64,000 nt of DNA from Silene conica (Eukaryota > Streptophyta > Magnoliopsida > Caryophyllales > Caryophyllaceae), in contig CM055312.2 in the NCBI GenBank assembly GCA_029255685.2, positions 67,622,292 to 67,686,291 of the forward strand, in the 5' to 3' direction. Positions 11,226 through 24,100 of this stretch are shown here, in pieces. A model generated the notes under the pieces. That model did no database searches. It was given only the letters and a program-made list of their open reading frames with translations, and had not been told where the DNA came from. Each line of letters begins with the position of its first letter. Within the stretch, counting starts at the first letter, position 1. Both the position numbers and the translations under genes were made by a program.

Positions 11226-13200
11226 AAGATTCAAAGATCACTTCACATAATGAATGATCGAAGATTGTGCTTGAACGGTAATATTCTTTACTCACCCTCT
11301 CCATTTTTACCTGCCCTCGTTCTTAGACATTGGGGACAATGTCAAGTTTAAGTGTGGGGAGGTTTGTTGTTGTTGGTTAGATGGAGTAGTTGTGGTTGGA
11401 TTGTGTGGATATTGGTGGTGTTGGTCCCTTGTGGACATTTGTTGTGGATTTGGATTGTTGGTAATCTTGGTGGTGTTGTGTTGTTTAGACATGTTTATTA
11501 TGTTTTATACATATCTCTTATATTTGTGACAGGTCTTATATTGTGTTTTCCTTTCCCATTATTTTTGAAAAACCATAAAAATTTGAAAAATTTGAAAAAT
11601 TCAAAAACATGTTTTTACCTTATTAGTATAGAATTGTACATATGTTTGCTTGTTTTTCTCTCCTTGCATTGGCAGCGCTTTACTTGAGCACCGATATGGA
11701 ATTTGAAGATGCCACGGTATGATCGCTCCAACCCTCATTTCGCTCTCATTTTCTTTTCATTTGTTTATTTGAAGGAGGATGGGCTTGTATGTGGAGGATT
11801 TTGAGTGTATTGTGGAGATTGTTGTGTGGTTTGTGTGCCTTTGTGCTGTTAGGAGATGCATTAGCTTGTTTGGCATATAGTTGATAGATTCACTTGCATT
11901 ATAACATGTATATTTTAGTTGCATTCATGGCATGTAGTTGCATATAGTAAAATATTTTGAAAATTGCCTAATTGAGAACCTTGACAAAAACATTTAGGCC
12001 ATTGCAAATGATTCTTCTACTTGTGACTTCGTCTTTTAGAATGGTTTTGAAACACTCTAGGCTATGCTTTGCTAGTATCTTTCAAACCGTGATCCGCTAC
12101 CAAGTCGAGGGTTTGTATTTTGAATCACCTTGTCCAACCTCGTGATGCGAATAGGTATAGATTGACTAGTCTTGGTGACCTTGTCGGTTTGGGTGGGATG
12201 GTAACTTGAAATTTTTGGTGTTTTTTAAAATGCTCATTTCTTTAAATTTTGGTGTGAAATGTTGAAAAAGTGAAAAAGAAACCTCTTAAGTGGAATAAGA
12301 TCATGTAGTTTAGGTGGAGGCGTACCACTTCGATGTGCTTTGGAGGGGGGCCAAGGATTTGGCTTCCCACTTGGTCGTGAATTCGACCGCCCAAAGACAG
12401 AGTGATTGTCACCCCGATAAGCTATTGCCTAGAGGTTAACCGGTCGCCTAATAAGCGATTGGCGAAGGCGAAGGGCATTAGCACGCGTGGGAGAAACCCC
12501 ATCTTAACTCATGAAAAGAAAAGAAAAAAAGAAAAAAAGAAAAAAAAAAAAAAAAGAGAAAGAAAGAAAAAAAAATTGTGATCTTTTGTTGTGTTTTCCA
12601 CCTTTATGAATTGACTTGAGCATTTAAACCCGAAAATCGATTTTGCTATCCTTCCTTGACGAACTTGGGACGATCCATGACCCTTACTTGTGAAGAGTCT
12701 AGACCCGCCTTGTCTTTTACCTCTAGCATCATGGGGATATCCTTCCATTCCACCCGATCGCCCTTGACAAAAGTAGTTGGAAAATGAATTCGAAAGTAGC
12801 CTAGCTTAGCACTATTTTGGGGGTGATTCATTGTCATCCTTTTAGACTTAGTGACTTGTCGAATCAATATTTGTGAAGGAATATATGTTTTTGTATTGTT
12901 TTCTCTTAGGTAATGATTGTCACTTAGATGAGGAAAGTGACATTTCCTTTTGTTGATACATTCAATTTTCTTCTATATGCATAATCGTGGGATGTGTCTA
13001 AATTTTGTGCAAGACCCAACTTGCCTTGCGAGTTGTGCTTTACCTCATAAGCACAACTACGTGAGTTGAAGGGACGGAGGAGGCCCGTTAATTGCCTTTC
13101 ATCGGATATTAGTAGTTTATATAGTTCTTTTACATTATGGGTCGTTAGTATAGTTTGTTAGCTTACTCGAGGACGAGTAAGAGATAAGTGTGGGGAGATT
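11226..13200 (+). other. Non-coding 3' region of the Athila-like element
   Basis: Nearly 2 kb without a credible gene. It includes a run of mixed A/G (about 12513-12575) and ends in a polypurine tract (GTGTGGGGAGATT, 13188-13200) just before the second LTR. Short open frames here are not supported. The sequence is present again, inverted, at 16583-18558 and 22267-24100. Confidence 0.75.
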
Positions 13201-14905
13201 TGATATCATCGTATTTTACCGTCTTTTTACCCATATTTTATCTCTTATTTGAACGAAATAATAACCCGAGTTAGCTTATTTTACGCATTTAATGTCAAAT
13301 AATATATTAGTCGATTAATTTTAAATAATGTTATTTTATATTATTTGTTAGTGTTTTGGTATTGTTTTCGTTATTTTATTTTATAGGTACTAAAAATAGA
13401 AGAGTCGGATTAAATAAAATGAAACGAGACGAAACTCGAATTGGGCCAAGCTAGCAGCCACGTGACACATCTTTTTGTCAATTGTGAGGAGTCACGTGCG
13501 GATGAAAGAAAAGAAAAGAAGCAAGCAGCAAGGCAGCAACATTGGGTGGAAGCAGTAGCAGCATTTCGACGGTGAATAGAGAGTAGATTAGATTAGTTTA
13601 GTAAAATCAACACAAAAATTCTATTTTTCTTTCTTGTTTTTAGTTTAGATTAGATTATCGTCTCAATTTACAATATTGTATGAAGATTTACATTTAGTTT
13701 TGGGTGGAAAATTGAAGAAAGTTCATCCTCAACAATTCATTCCAAATTCATCTCTTTAGATTTTGTTGGTATAAATTTCCTCTCTTTTACTTTGTTTATC
13801 ATTTCTTTACATTTGTTTACTCTTCCTTCTTCATTTTTGTCCATTTTTATTATTTGTCTTTATGAATGTAAGGTGTTTGTTGAAATGTCTATGAGAAAAT
13901 TTCTTCCTTTATTCTTAAAGATGCAACCTTTATACTTTGTTAGTATTAGTTATAGGTTAATTAGTGTTTACTTTTCCTTCTTTGTTCATTTATATGTTTA
14001 TTAGTGTAAATCTATCTACTAAACATGTTTAGTTTTCAAGTTTCCATCTTTTATATTTGTTTTGGTTTATTAGTAATGATTAGTGAGTAGTTTTGTCACT
14101 AGGGTGCGATTAGACTCCGACATGTGTAGGTTATCGACTTAATTCCACCAACTTGGTGTCGAGGGGGAGTTTATTGGGTTAATTAAGGGGGTCTAATTGT
14201 CATTACTTTATCTTGTTTGTACTTTGACCTTGAGTCCTTGTCCGTCAACGAGAGTTGGCTAGACTTGAGTCGGGACATCTTGTTGGGAGTATTTGCCGTC
14301 TTGAGTCGAACCCGAGAGGGAGAACTTGAGAAGGGTGCCTTTAATTTTCGGTTTGAAATCGACCCGCGATAGAGGGAGTGGGATGACCGGAGTATAGCGT
14401 GGACTTAGAACCTTAATCTTGGGGAAAGGGGAGTCAAAATAGGCATATTTTGGTAAGCTTTGACCCTTGACTTAAGGAGTTTGATGCATGAGCCCGGGAG
14501 GGAGTTGTGTCGGCATAACTAGTGTCTTATAGTGAGCTCGAGAGGGAGTCTATGAGCGAATTAGAGGCGTCTCACCATTAACCTTTCCCCTTGGCAACTT
14601 GTTATGGAGTTAAGCGGTAATTTACAAGTGTTCGAAGTCGAAATCGCGCCCGAGGCCCTTTCTTTATTGCTTTTATCTCTATTTTATTACTTGTTCGTTT
14701 TCATAGTTTAGTAGTCATAGTTAATTTATGTTTACATGTTTAATTTGTTTTCTATCCCATTATTGATTTGCGTAGCTAACTATAATCTAAAACAAGACTA
14801 GTACTTGACCTTAACCTCCTTGTGGATCGACCTCGACTACCCTACTACATTAGTTTTGTAGTTGAGTTTTATAAATGTTTGTTTGATGTGGGGGAGGGCG
14901 ACAAA
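13201..14905 (+). repeat. Athila-like 3' LTR of left element, truncated at its end
   Basis: Begins TGATATCATCG after the polypurine tract and matches the 5' LTR until GCGACAAAC, where the expected last bases are missing and the inverted copy starts. It shares diagnostic variants with 14906-16582 (for example CCCGAGGCCC instead of CCCTAGGCCC). Confidence 0.9.
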
Positions 14906-17900
14906 CATTTATAAAACTCAACTACAAAACTAATGTAGTAGGGTAGTCGAGGTCGATCCACAAGGAGGTTAAGGTCAAGTACTAGTCTTGTTTTAGATTA
15001 TAGTTAGCTACGCAAATCAATAATGGGATAGAAAACAAATTAAACATGTAAACATAAATTAACTATGACTACTAAACTATGAAAACGAACAAGTAATAAA
15101 ATAGAGATAAAAGCAATAAAGAAAGGGCCTCGGGCGCGATTTCGACTTCGAACACTTGTAAATTACCGCTTAACTCCATAACAAGTTGCCAAGGGGAAAG
15201 GTTAATGGTGAGACGCCTCTAATTCGCTCATAGACTCCCTCTCGAGCTCACTATAAGACACTAGTTATGCCGACACAACTCCCTCCCGGGCTCATGCATC
15301 AAACTCCTTAAGTCAAGGGTCAAAGCTTACCAAAATATGCCTATTTTGACTCCCCTTTCCCCAAGATTAAGGTTCTAAGTCCACGCTATACTCCGGTCAT
15401 CCCACTCCCTCTATCGCGGGTCGATTTCAAACCGAAAATTAAAGGCACCCTTCTCAAGTTCTCCCTCTCGGGTTCGACTCAAGACGGCAAATACTCCCAA
15501 CAAGATGTCCCGACTCAAGTCTAGCCAACTCTCGTTGACGGACAAGGACTCAAGGTCAAAGTACAAACAAGATAAAGTAATGACAATTAGACCCCCTTAA
15601 TTAACCCAATAAACTCCCCCTCGACACCAAGTTGGTGGAATTAAGTCGATAACCTACACATGTCGGAGTCTAATCGCACCCTAGTGACAAAACTACTCAC
15701 TAATCATTACTAATAAACCAAAACAAATATAAAAGATGGAAACTTGAAAACTAAACATGTTTAGTAGATAGATTTACACTAATAAACATATAAATGAACA
15801 AAGAAGGAAAAGTAAACACTAATTAACCTATAACTAATACTAACAAAGTATAAAGGTTGCATCTTTAAGAATAAAGGAAGAAATTTTCTCATAGACATTT
15901 CAACAAACACCTTACATTCATAAAGACAAATAATAAAAATGGACAAAAATGAAGAAGGAAGAGTAAACAAATGTAAAGAAATGATAAACAAAGTAAAAGA
16001 GAGGAAATTTATACCAACAAAATCTAAAGAGATGAATTTGGAATGAATTGTTGAGGATGAACTTTCTTCAATTTTCCACCCAAAACTAAATGTAAATCTT
16101 CATACAATATTGTAAATTGAGACGATAATCTAATCTAAACTAAAAACAAGAAAGAAAAATAGAATTTTTGTGTTGATTTTACTAAACTAATCTAATCTAC
16201 TCTCTATTCACCGTCGAAATGCTGCTACTGCTTCCACCCAATGTTGCTGCCTTGCTGCTTGCTTCTTTTCTTTTCTTTCATCCGCACGTGACTCCTCACA
16301 ATTGACAAAAAGATGTGTCACGTGGCTGCTAGCTTGGCCCAATTCGAGTTTCGTCTCGTTTCATTTTATTTAATCCGACTCTTCTATTTTTAGTACCTAT
16401 AAAATAAAATAACGAAAACAATACCAAAACACTAACAAATAATATAAAATAACATTATTTAAAATTAATCGACTAATATATTATTTGACATTAAATGCGT
16501 AAAATAAGCTAACTCGGGTTATTATTTCGTTCAAATAAGAGATAAAATATGGGTAAAAAGACGGTAAAATACGATGATATCAAATCTCCCCACACTTATC
16601 TCTTACTCGTCCTCGAGTAAGCTAACAAACTATACTAACGACCCATAATGTAAAAGAACTATATAAACTACTAATATCCGATGAAAGGCAATTAACGGGC
16701 CTCCTCCGTCCCTTCAACTCACGTAGTTGTGCTTATGAGGTAAAGCACAACTCGCAAGGCAAGTTGGGTCTTGCACAAAATTTAGACACATCCCACGATT
16801 ATGCATATAGAAGAAAATTGAATGTATCAACAAAAGGAAATGTCACTTTCCTCATCTAAGTGACAATCATTACCTAAGAGAAAACAATACAAAAACATAT
16901 ATTCCTTCACAAATATTGATTCGACAAGTCACTAAGTCTAAAAGGATGACAATGAATCACCCCCAAAATAGTGCTAAGCTAGGCTACTTTCGAATTCATT
17001 TTCCAACTACTTTTGTCAAGGGCGATCGGGTGGAATGGAAGGATATCCCCATGATGCTAGAGGTAAAAGACAAGGCGGGTCTAGACTCTTCACAAGTAAG
17101 GGTCATGGATCGTCCCAAGTTCGTCAAGGAAGGATAGCAAAATCGATTTTCGGGTTTAAATGCTCAAGTCAATTCATAAAGGTGGAAAACACAACAAAAG
17201 ATCACAATTTTTTTTTCTTTCTTTCTCTTTTTTTTTTTTTTTTTCTTTTTTTCTTTTTTTCTTTTCTTTTCATGAGTTAAGATGGGGTTTCTCCCACGCG
17301 TGCTAATGCCCTTCGCCTTCGCCAATCGCTTATTAGGCGACCGGTTAACCTCTAGGCAATAGCTTATCGGGGTGACAATCACTCTGTCTTTGGGCGGTCG
17401 AATTCACGACCAAGTGGGAAGCCAAATCCTTGGCCCCCCTCCAAAGCACATCGAAGTGGTACGCCTCCACCTAAACTACATGATCTTATTCCACTTAAGA
17501 GGTTTCTTTTTCACTTTTTCAACATTTCACACCAAAATTTAAAGAAATGAGCATTTTAAAAAACACCAAAAATTTCAAGTTACCATCCCACCCAAACCGA
17601 CAAGGTCACCAAGACTAGTCAATCTATACCTATTCGCATCACGAGGTTGGACAAGGTGATTCAAAATGCAAACCCTCGACTTGGTAGCGGATCACGGTTT
17701 GAAAGATACTAGCAAAGCATAGCCTAGAGTGTTTCAAAACCATTCTAAAAGACGAAGTCACAAGTAGAAGAATCATTTGCAATGGCCTAAATGTTTTTGT
17801 CAAGGTTCTCAATTAGGCAATTTTCAAAATATTTTACTATATGCAACTACATGCCATGAATGCAACTAAAATATACATGTTATAATGCAAGTGAATCTAT

Positions 17901-18558
17901 CAACTATATGCCAAACAAGCTAATGCATCTCCTAACAGCACAAAGGCACACAAACCACACAACAATCTCCACAATACACTCAAAATCCTCCACATACAAG
18001 CCCATCCTCCTTCAAATAAACAAATGAAAAGAAAATGAGAGCGAAATGAGGGTTGGAGCGATCATACCGTGGCATCTTCAAATTCCATATCGGTGCTCAA
18101 GTAAAGCGCTGCCAATGCAAGGAGAGAAAAACAAGCAAACATATGTACAATTCTATACTAATAAGGTAAAAACATGTTTTTGAATTTTTCAAATTTTTCA
18201 AATTTTTATGGTTTTTCAAAAATAATGGGAAAGGAAAACACAATATAAGACCTGTCACAAATATAAGAGATATGTATAAAACATAATAAACATGTCTAAA
18301 CAACACAACACCACCAAGATTACCAACAATCCAAATCCACAACAAATGTCCACAAGGGACCAACACCACCAATATCCACACAATCCAACCACAACTACTC
18401 CATCTAACCAACAACAACAAACCTCCCCACACTTAAACTTGACATTATCCCCAATGTCTAAGAACGAGGGCAGGTAAAAATGGAGAGGGTGAGTAAAGAA
18501 TATTACCGTTCAAGCACAATCTTCGATCATTCATTATGTGAAGTGATCTTTGAATCTT

Positions 18559-20349
18559 CTACTTCAACCCACCACCTTCTTGTTGGTTCTTGGAGTTCAA
18601 CATGGTACCTACAAACATGAAACAAAACAAACCACAAAAAACAACAACAAAAAATACAACACTATAAAACACAAGTGAGTCATCTAAAAATCCCGTCAAA
18701 GACCGCATTAGCTTGTCAAACAAACTTGACCAATCATCATAAAAGTGCTCATAATGAAATAACCATGAAAATGCACAAAGCCAAAATATAAGAATGATAG
18801 TAAAAGGTTTGTGGTCAAGCATACGAACACCAAATACCTCAAACTCGCACCAATACTCATCACTTGGTTTGAAAGGAGCAAGCGGTGGCTCAAAACCCTT
18901 ATAAGCATCAATGGTGCAATCTTTCTCAATCATGTACTCATAAGACGGGATAAGAAAGTCAAGGGAAAGACAATCGATGGAGATAAGAGAGTCATCCTCA
19001 ATTAAATGGATAGTCATAGGAACATTCTCAAAGAATCTCTCAAGAGTGGGCTCTCCTAGAATGTCAAAATCCACAACATCATCATCCCACTTAACCTCAA
19101 GACTATCACCAAAGATGTTCACACTCTCTTTACTCCAAGAATCAATGAAAACATCATTCTCCTCCACTAACTTTTTACCATCAAAAGAACATTCACTTTC
19201 ACTACTAACCTCATCTACCATGTAGTCAAAAAGCAAGTTTTCCCTCATTGTCACACCACTCAAATCCTCAAAACTGGGATTTTCATAGGTTTTGGTCAAG
19301 GAAAAAGCAACTAACTCATCAATAACAATGGTAGGTGAGGTCTCACACTCACTCTCTTCTTCAAATTCACACAAATCAACATCCTCAAAGTTCTCACTAA
19401 GAAGGCTATTTGCATCTTCCAACCAAATATCATCATCATCATCAATCACATTCATCTTTTCAAAGGATAGGGATGTATAAGAAGAACATGTATGATTCAC
19501 ATCACAAGAAAAATCATAAGAAGATGGAAAATCATGCATATCATTCACAAACTCGCGGGAAAGGGGAACATGATGATCATGAGCATGAGATTGAACAGAA
19601 GGCACATCCATAGAAGAAGAAAAGTCCACATTTCCACTCAAAGCATCAAACATAGAATAGTCATAACGTTTAAGTTTACTTTGTGGTCCTCTCTTAGATG
19701 TAGCCCAAATAGAATTTCGATTCTCATCGGCATAAGCCATATTCTCAATCAAAGCTCTAGCATCATCAACGCTCAACTTATCAAATGCTCCCACTCCGGA
19801 TGAAACGGTCACAAAGTTTTTAAGAGAAGAAAGCAAACCATTAAAGAAAGTAATCATGACTTGGCAAGAGGAGATACCATGATGGGGACAAGCTCTCAAC
19901 AAACCCCTAAACCTATCCCAAGTCTCACTCAAAGTCTCAAACTCGCCTTGTTGGAAATTGTAGAGTTGACGCTTCCTAAAGGTGGTTTTAAAAGAAGGGT
20001 AAAACTTGTTTAGAAAGGCTTGAGCTAAGTCATCCCAAGTGCAAAAGGTGCTAGAAGGGTGAGAGCGTAACCATCTCTTAGCTTCACCCTTAAGACTAAA
20101 GGGAAAAAGCAAAAGTCTAATGGTTTGGTCCGATAGCCCCTCCTTCTTGACAAGGTCACAATTTGCCTCAAAAGACTCTAAATGGTCAATCGCTTCCTCA
20201 CTCTCCAAACCACAAAAGACATCTTGCCTAACCAACTCAATAAGACCTATATCAAACTCATAATCAACCTCCACAACCCCAATATTAATAGGCCGGTTAA
20301 TATGAGTAAGGTTTGGTCTACAAAAATCGCGTATGCAAGACATTGTCAT
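18559..20349 (-). CDS. Gag-type protein, inverted copy (596 codons)
   Basis: Same translation as the frame at 9435-11225: a gag domain in the first third, an acidic middle, and a hydrophobic C-terminus. The identity of two 1.8 kb frames indicates a very recent duplication or ongoing gene conversion between arms. No pol genes follow it. Confidence 0.85.
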   Translation of the reverse strand: MTMSCIRDFCRPNLTHINRPINIGVVEVDYEFDIGLIELVRQDVFCGLESEEAIDHLESFEANCDLVKKEGLSDQTIRLLLFPFSLKGEAKRWLRSHPSSTFCTWDDLAQAFLNKFYPSFKTTFRKRQLYNFQQGEFETLSETWDRFRGLLRACPHHGISSCQVMITFFNGLLSSLKNFVTVSSGVGAFDKLSVDDARALIENMAYADENRNSIWATSKRGPQSKLKRYDYSMFDALSGNVDFSSSMDVPSVQSHAHDHHVPLSREFVNDMHDFPSSYDFSCDVNHTCSSYTSLSFEKMNVIDDDDDIWLEDANSLLSENFEDVDLCEFEEESECETSPTIVIDELVAFSLTKTYENPSFEDLSGVTMRENLLFDYMVDEVSSESECSFDGKKLVEENDVFIDSWSKESVNIFGDSLEVKWDDDVVDFDILGEPTLERFFENVPMTIHLIEDDSLISIDCLSLDFLIPSYEYMIEKDCTIDAYKGFEPPLAPFKPSDEYWCEFEVFGVRMLDHKPFTIILIFWLCAFSWLFHYEHFYDDWSSLFDKLMRSLTGFLDDSLVFYSVVFFVVVFCGLFCFMFVGTMLNSKNQQEGGGLK

Positions 20350-20532
20350 GAAAGGTCAAACAAGTGAAAAAAAAACAAAATAAACTAAAATAAAAGGACA
20401 AGTCACAAGAAACAAGTAAGAATGCAACACCTAAGCAACATACAACAAGTTTCATGCAACAAGTATCAAGTAACAAGCACCAAAAGCATAGTCTAACAAA
20501 TCCAAAACTAAACTAATATCAATCCGTTAACC

Positions 20533-20550
20533 TCCCCGGCAACGGCGCCA
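20533..20550 (-). promoter_or_regulatory. Primer binding site, inverted element
   Basis: On the minus strand this reads TGGCGCCGTTGCCGGGGA, three bases from the end of the LTR at 20554, the same arrangement as at 9234-9251. Confidence 0.85.
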
Positions 20551-22266
20551 TTTTGATAGCGGGGTTTGTCGCACTCCCCCACATCAAACAAACATTTATA
20601 AAACTCAACTACAAAACTAATGTAGTAGGGTAGTCGAGGTCGATCCACAAGGAGGCTAAGGTCAAGTACTAGTCTTGTTTTAGATTATAGTTAGCTACGC
20701 AAATCAATAATGGGATAGAAAACAAATTAAACATGTAAACATAAATTAACTATGACTACTAAACTATGAAAACGAACAAGTAATAAAATAGAGATAAAAG
20801 CAATAAAGAAAGGGCCTAGGGCGCGATTTCGACTTCGAACACTTGTAAATTACCGCTTAACTCCATAACAAGTTGCCAAGGGGAAAGGTTAATGGTGAGA
20901 CGCCTCTAATTCGCTCATAGACTCCCTCTCAAGCTCACTATAAGACACTAGTTATGCCGACATAACTCCCTCCCGGGCTCATGCATCAAACTCCTTAAGT
21001 CAAGGGTCAAAGCTTACCAAAATATGCCTATTTTGACTCCCCTTTCCCCAAGATTAAGGTTCTAAGTCCACGCTATACTCCGGTCATCCCACTCCCTCTC
21101 TCGCGGGTCGATTTCAAACCGAAAATTAAAGGCACCCTTCTCAAGTTCTCCCTCTCGGGTTCGACTCAAGACGGCAAATACTCCCAACAAGATGTCCTGA
21201 CTCAAGTCTAGCCAACTCTCGTTGACGGACAAGGACTCAAGGTCAAAGTACAAACAAGATAAAGTAATGACAATTAGACCCCCTTAATTAACCCAATAAA
21301 CTCCCCCTCGACACCAAGTTGGTGGAATTAAGTCGATAACCTACACATGTCGGAGTCTAATCGCACCCTAGTGACAAAACTACTCACTAATCATTACTAA
21401 TAAACCAAAACAAATATAAAAGATGGAAACTTGAAAACTAAACATGTTTAGTAGATAGATTTACACTAATAAACATATAAATGAACAAAGAAGGAAAAGT
21501 AAACACTAATTAACCTATAACTAATACTAACAAAGTATAAAGGTTGCATCTTTAAGAATAAAGGAAGAAATTTTCTCATAGACATTTCAACAAACACCTT
21601 ACATTCATAAAGACAAATAATAAAAATGGACAAAAATGAAGAAGGAAGAGTAAACAAATGTAAAGAAATGATAAACAAAGTAAAAGAGAGGAAATTTATA
21701 CCAACAAAATCTAAAGAGATGAATTTGGAATGAATTGTTGAGGATGAACTTTCTTCAATTTTCCACCCAAAACTAAATGTAAATCTTCATACAATATTGT
21801 AAATTGAGACGATAATCTAATTTAAACTAAAAACAAGAAAGAAAAATAGAATTTTTGTGTTGATTTTACTAAACTAATCTAATCTACTCTCTATTCACCG
21901 TCGAAATGCTGCTACTGCTTCCACCCAATGTTGCTGCCTTGCTTTCTTCTTTTCTTTTCTTTCATCTGCACGTGACTCCTCACAATTGACAAAAAGATGT
22001 GTCACGTGGCTGCTAGCTTGGCCCAATTCGAGTTTCGTCTCGTTTCATTTTATTTAATCCGACTCTTCTATTTTTAGTACCTATAAAATAAAATAACGAA
22101 AACAATACCAAAACACTAACAAATAATATAAAATAACATTATTTAAAATTAATCGACTAATATATTATTTGACATTAAATGCGTAAAATAAGCTAACTCG
22201 GGTTATTATTTCGTTCAAATAAGAGATAAAATATGGGTAAAAAGACGGTAAAATACGATGATATCA

Positions 22267-24100
22267 AATCTCCCCACACTTATCTCTTACTCGTCCTCGA
22301 GTAAGCTAACAAACTATACTAACGACCCATAATGTAAAAGAACTATATAAACTACTAATATCCGATGAAAGGCAATTAACGGGCCTCCTCCGTCCCTTCA
22401 ACTCACGTAGTTGTGCTTATGAGGTAAAGCACAACTCGCAAGGCAAGTTGGGTCTTGCACAAAATTTAGACACATCCCACGATTATGCATATAGAAGAAA
22501 ATTGAATGCATCAACAAAAGGAAATGTCACTTTCCTCATCTAAGTGACAATCATTACCTAAGAGAAAACAATACAAAAACATATATTCCTTCACAAATAT
22601 TGATTCGACAAGTCACTAAGTCTAAAAGGATGACAATGAATCACCCCCAAAATAGTGCTAAGCTAGGCTACTTTCGAATTCATTTTCCAACTACTTTTGT
22701 CAAGGGCGATCGGGTGGAATGGAAGGATATCCCCATGATGCTAGAGGTAAAAGACAAGGCGGGTCTAGACTCTTCACAAGTAAGGGTCATGGATCGTCCC
22801 AAGTTCGTCAAGGAAGGATAGCAAAATCGATTTTCGGGTTTAAATGCTCAAGTCAATTCATAAAGGTGGAAAACACAACAAAAGATCACAATTTTTTTTT
22901 CTTTCTTTCTCTTTTTTTTTTCTTTCTTTTTTTCTTTTTTTCTTTTCTTTTCATGAGTTAAGATGGGGTTTCTCCCACGCGTGCTAATGCCCTTCGCCTT
23001 CGCCAATCGCTTATTAGGCGACCGGTTAACCTCTAGGCAATTGCTTATCGGGGTGACAATCACTCTGTCTTTGGGCGGTCGAATTCACGACCAAGTGGGA
23101 AGCCAAATCCTTGGCCCCCCTCCAAAGCACATCGAAGTGGTACGCCTCCACCTAAACTACATGATCTTATTCCACTTAAGAGGTTTCTTTTTCACTTTTT
23201 CAACATTTCACACCAAAATTTAAAGAAATGAGCATTTTAAAAAACACCAAAAATTTCAAGTTACCATCCCACCCAAACCGACAAGGTCACCAAGACTAGT
23301 CAATCTATACCTATTCGCATCACGAGGTTGGACAAGGTGATTCAAAATGCAAACCCTCGACTTGGTAGCGGATCACGGTTTGAAAGATACTAGCAAAGCA
23401 TAGCCTAGAGTGTTTCAAAACCATTCTAAAAGACGAAGTCACAAGTAGAAGAATCATTTGCAATGGCCTAAATGTTTTTGTCAAGGTTCTCAATTAGGCA
23501 ATTTTCAAAATATTTTACTATATGCAACTACATGCCATGAATGCAACTAAAATATACATGTTATAATGCAAGTGAATCTATCAACTATATGCCAAACAAG
23601 CTAATGCATCTCCTAACAGCACAAAGGCACACAAACCACACAACAATCTCCACAATACACTCAAAATCCTCCACATACAAGCCCATCCTCCTTCAAATAA
23701 ACAAATGAAAAGAAAATGAGAGCGAAATGAGGGTTGGAGCGATCATACCGTGGCATCTTCAAATTCCATATCGGTGCTCAAGTAAAGCGCTGCCAATGCA
23801 AGGAGAGAAAAACAAGCAAACATATGTACAATTCTATACTAATAAGGTAAAAACATGTTTTTGAATTTTTCAAATTTTTCAAATTTTTATGGTTTTTCAA
23901 AAATAATGGGAAAGGAAAACACAATATAAGACCTGTCACAAATATAAGAGATATGTATAAAACATAATAAACATGTCTAAACAACACAACACCACCAAGA
24001 TTACCAACAATCCAAATCCACAACAAATGTCCACAAGGGACCAACACCACCAATATCCACACAATCCAACCACAACTACTCCATCTAACCAACAACAACA
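22267..24100 (-). mobile_element. Partial third copy of the Athila-like internal region
   Basis: Beyond the outer LTR of the right arm the minus strand repeats the polypurine tract and the 3' non-coding region found at 11340-13200 and 16583-18425, then stops abruptly after AACAACAACA at 24100. On the minus strand the order is therefore partial internal - LTR - internal - LTR, a tandem sharing one LTR, as unequal recombination between LTR elements can produce. Confidence 0.88.

Larger units (their letters stand above)
7518..14905 (+). mobile_element. Athila-like gypsy retroelement, gag-only form, left arm
   Basis: LTR (7518-9230), primer site, a single gag-type reading frame, a long non-coding stretch, a polypurine tract and a second LTR (13201-14905) lie in order. 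The primer site and gag resemble Athila-clade elements. There is no protease, reverse transcriptase or integrase, so it is a non-autonomous form. By eye I count about eight differences between the two LTRs, so it is young. The first three LTR bases are absent at the left end, and the last bases of the second LTR are replaced by an inverted copy of the element. Confidence 0.88.
7518..22265. repeat. Near-perfect 14.7 kb palindrome (two arms of about 7.4 kb)
   Basis: Every position x from 7518 matches, in reverse complement, about 29783 minus x, to within one base over the full length. The left arm ends at 14882, the right arm starts at 14901, and the spacer is 18 bp. The two gag frames are identical in translation. 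The arms contain a whole LTR-internal-LTR unit each. ACAAAC occurs on both sides of the turn, giving six bases of microhomology at the junction. Confidence 0.93.
14906..22266 (-). mobile_element. Athila-like gag-only retroelement, right (inverted) arm
   Basis: Inverted copy of the left element. LTR parts are 14906-16582 and 20554-22266, with primer site at 20533-20550 and gag at 18559-20349. LTR-specific variants show that the inner LTR matches 13201-14905 and the outer one matches 7518-9230, so the duplication copied the full element. Unlike the left arm, this one continues outward into further Athila internal sequence. Confidence 0.9.
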
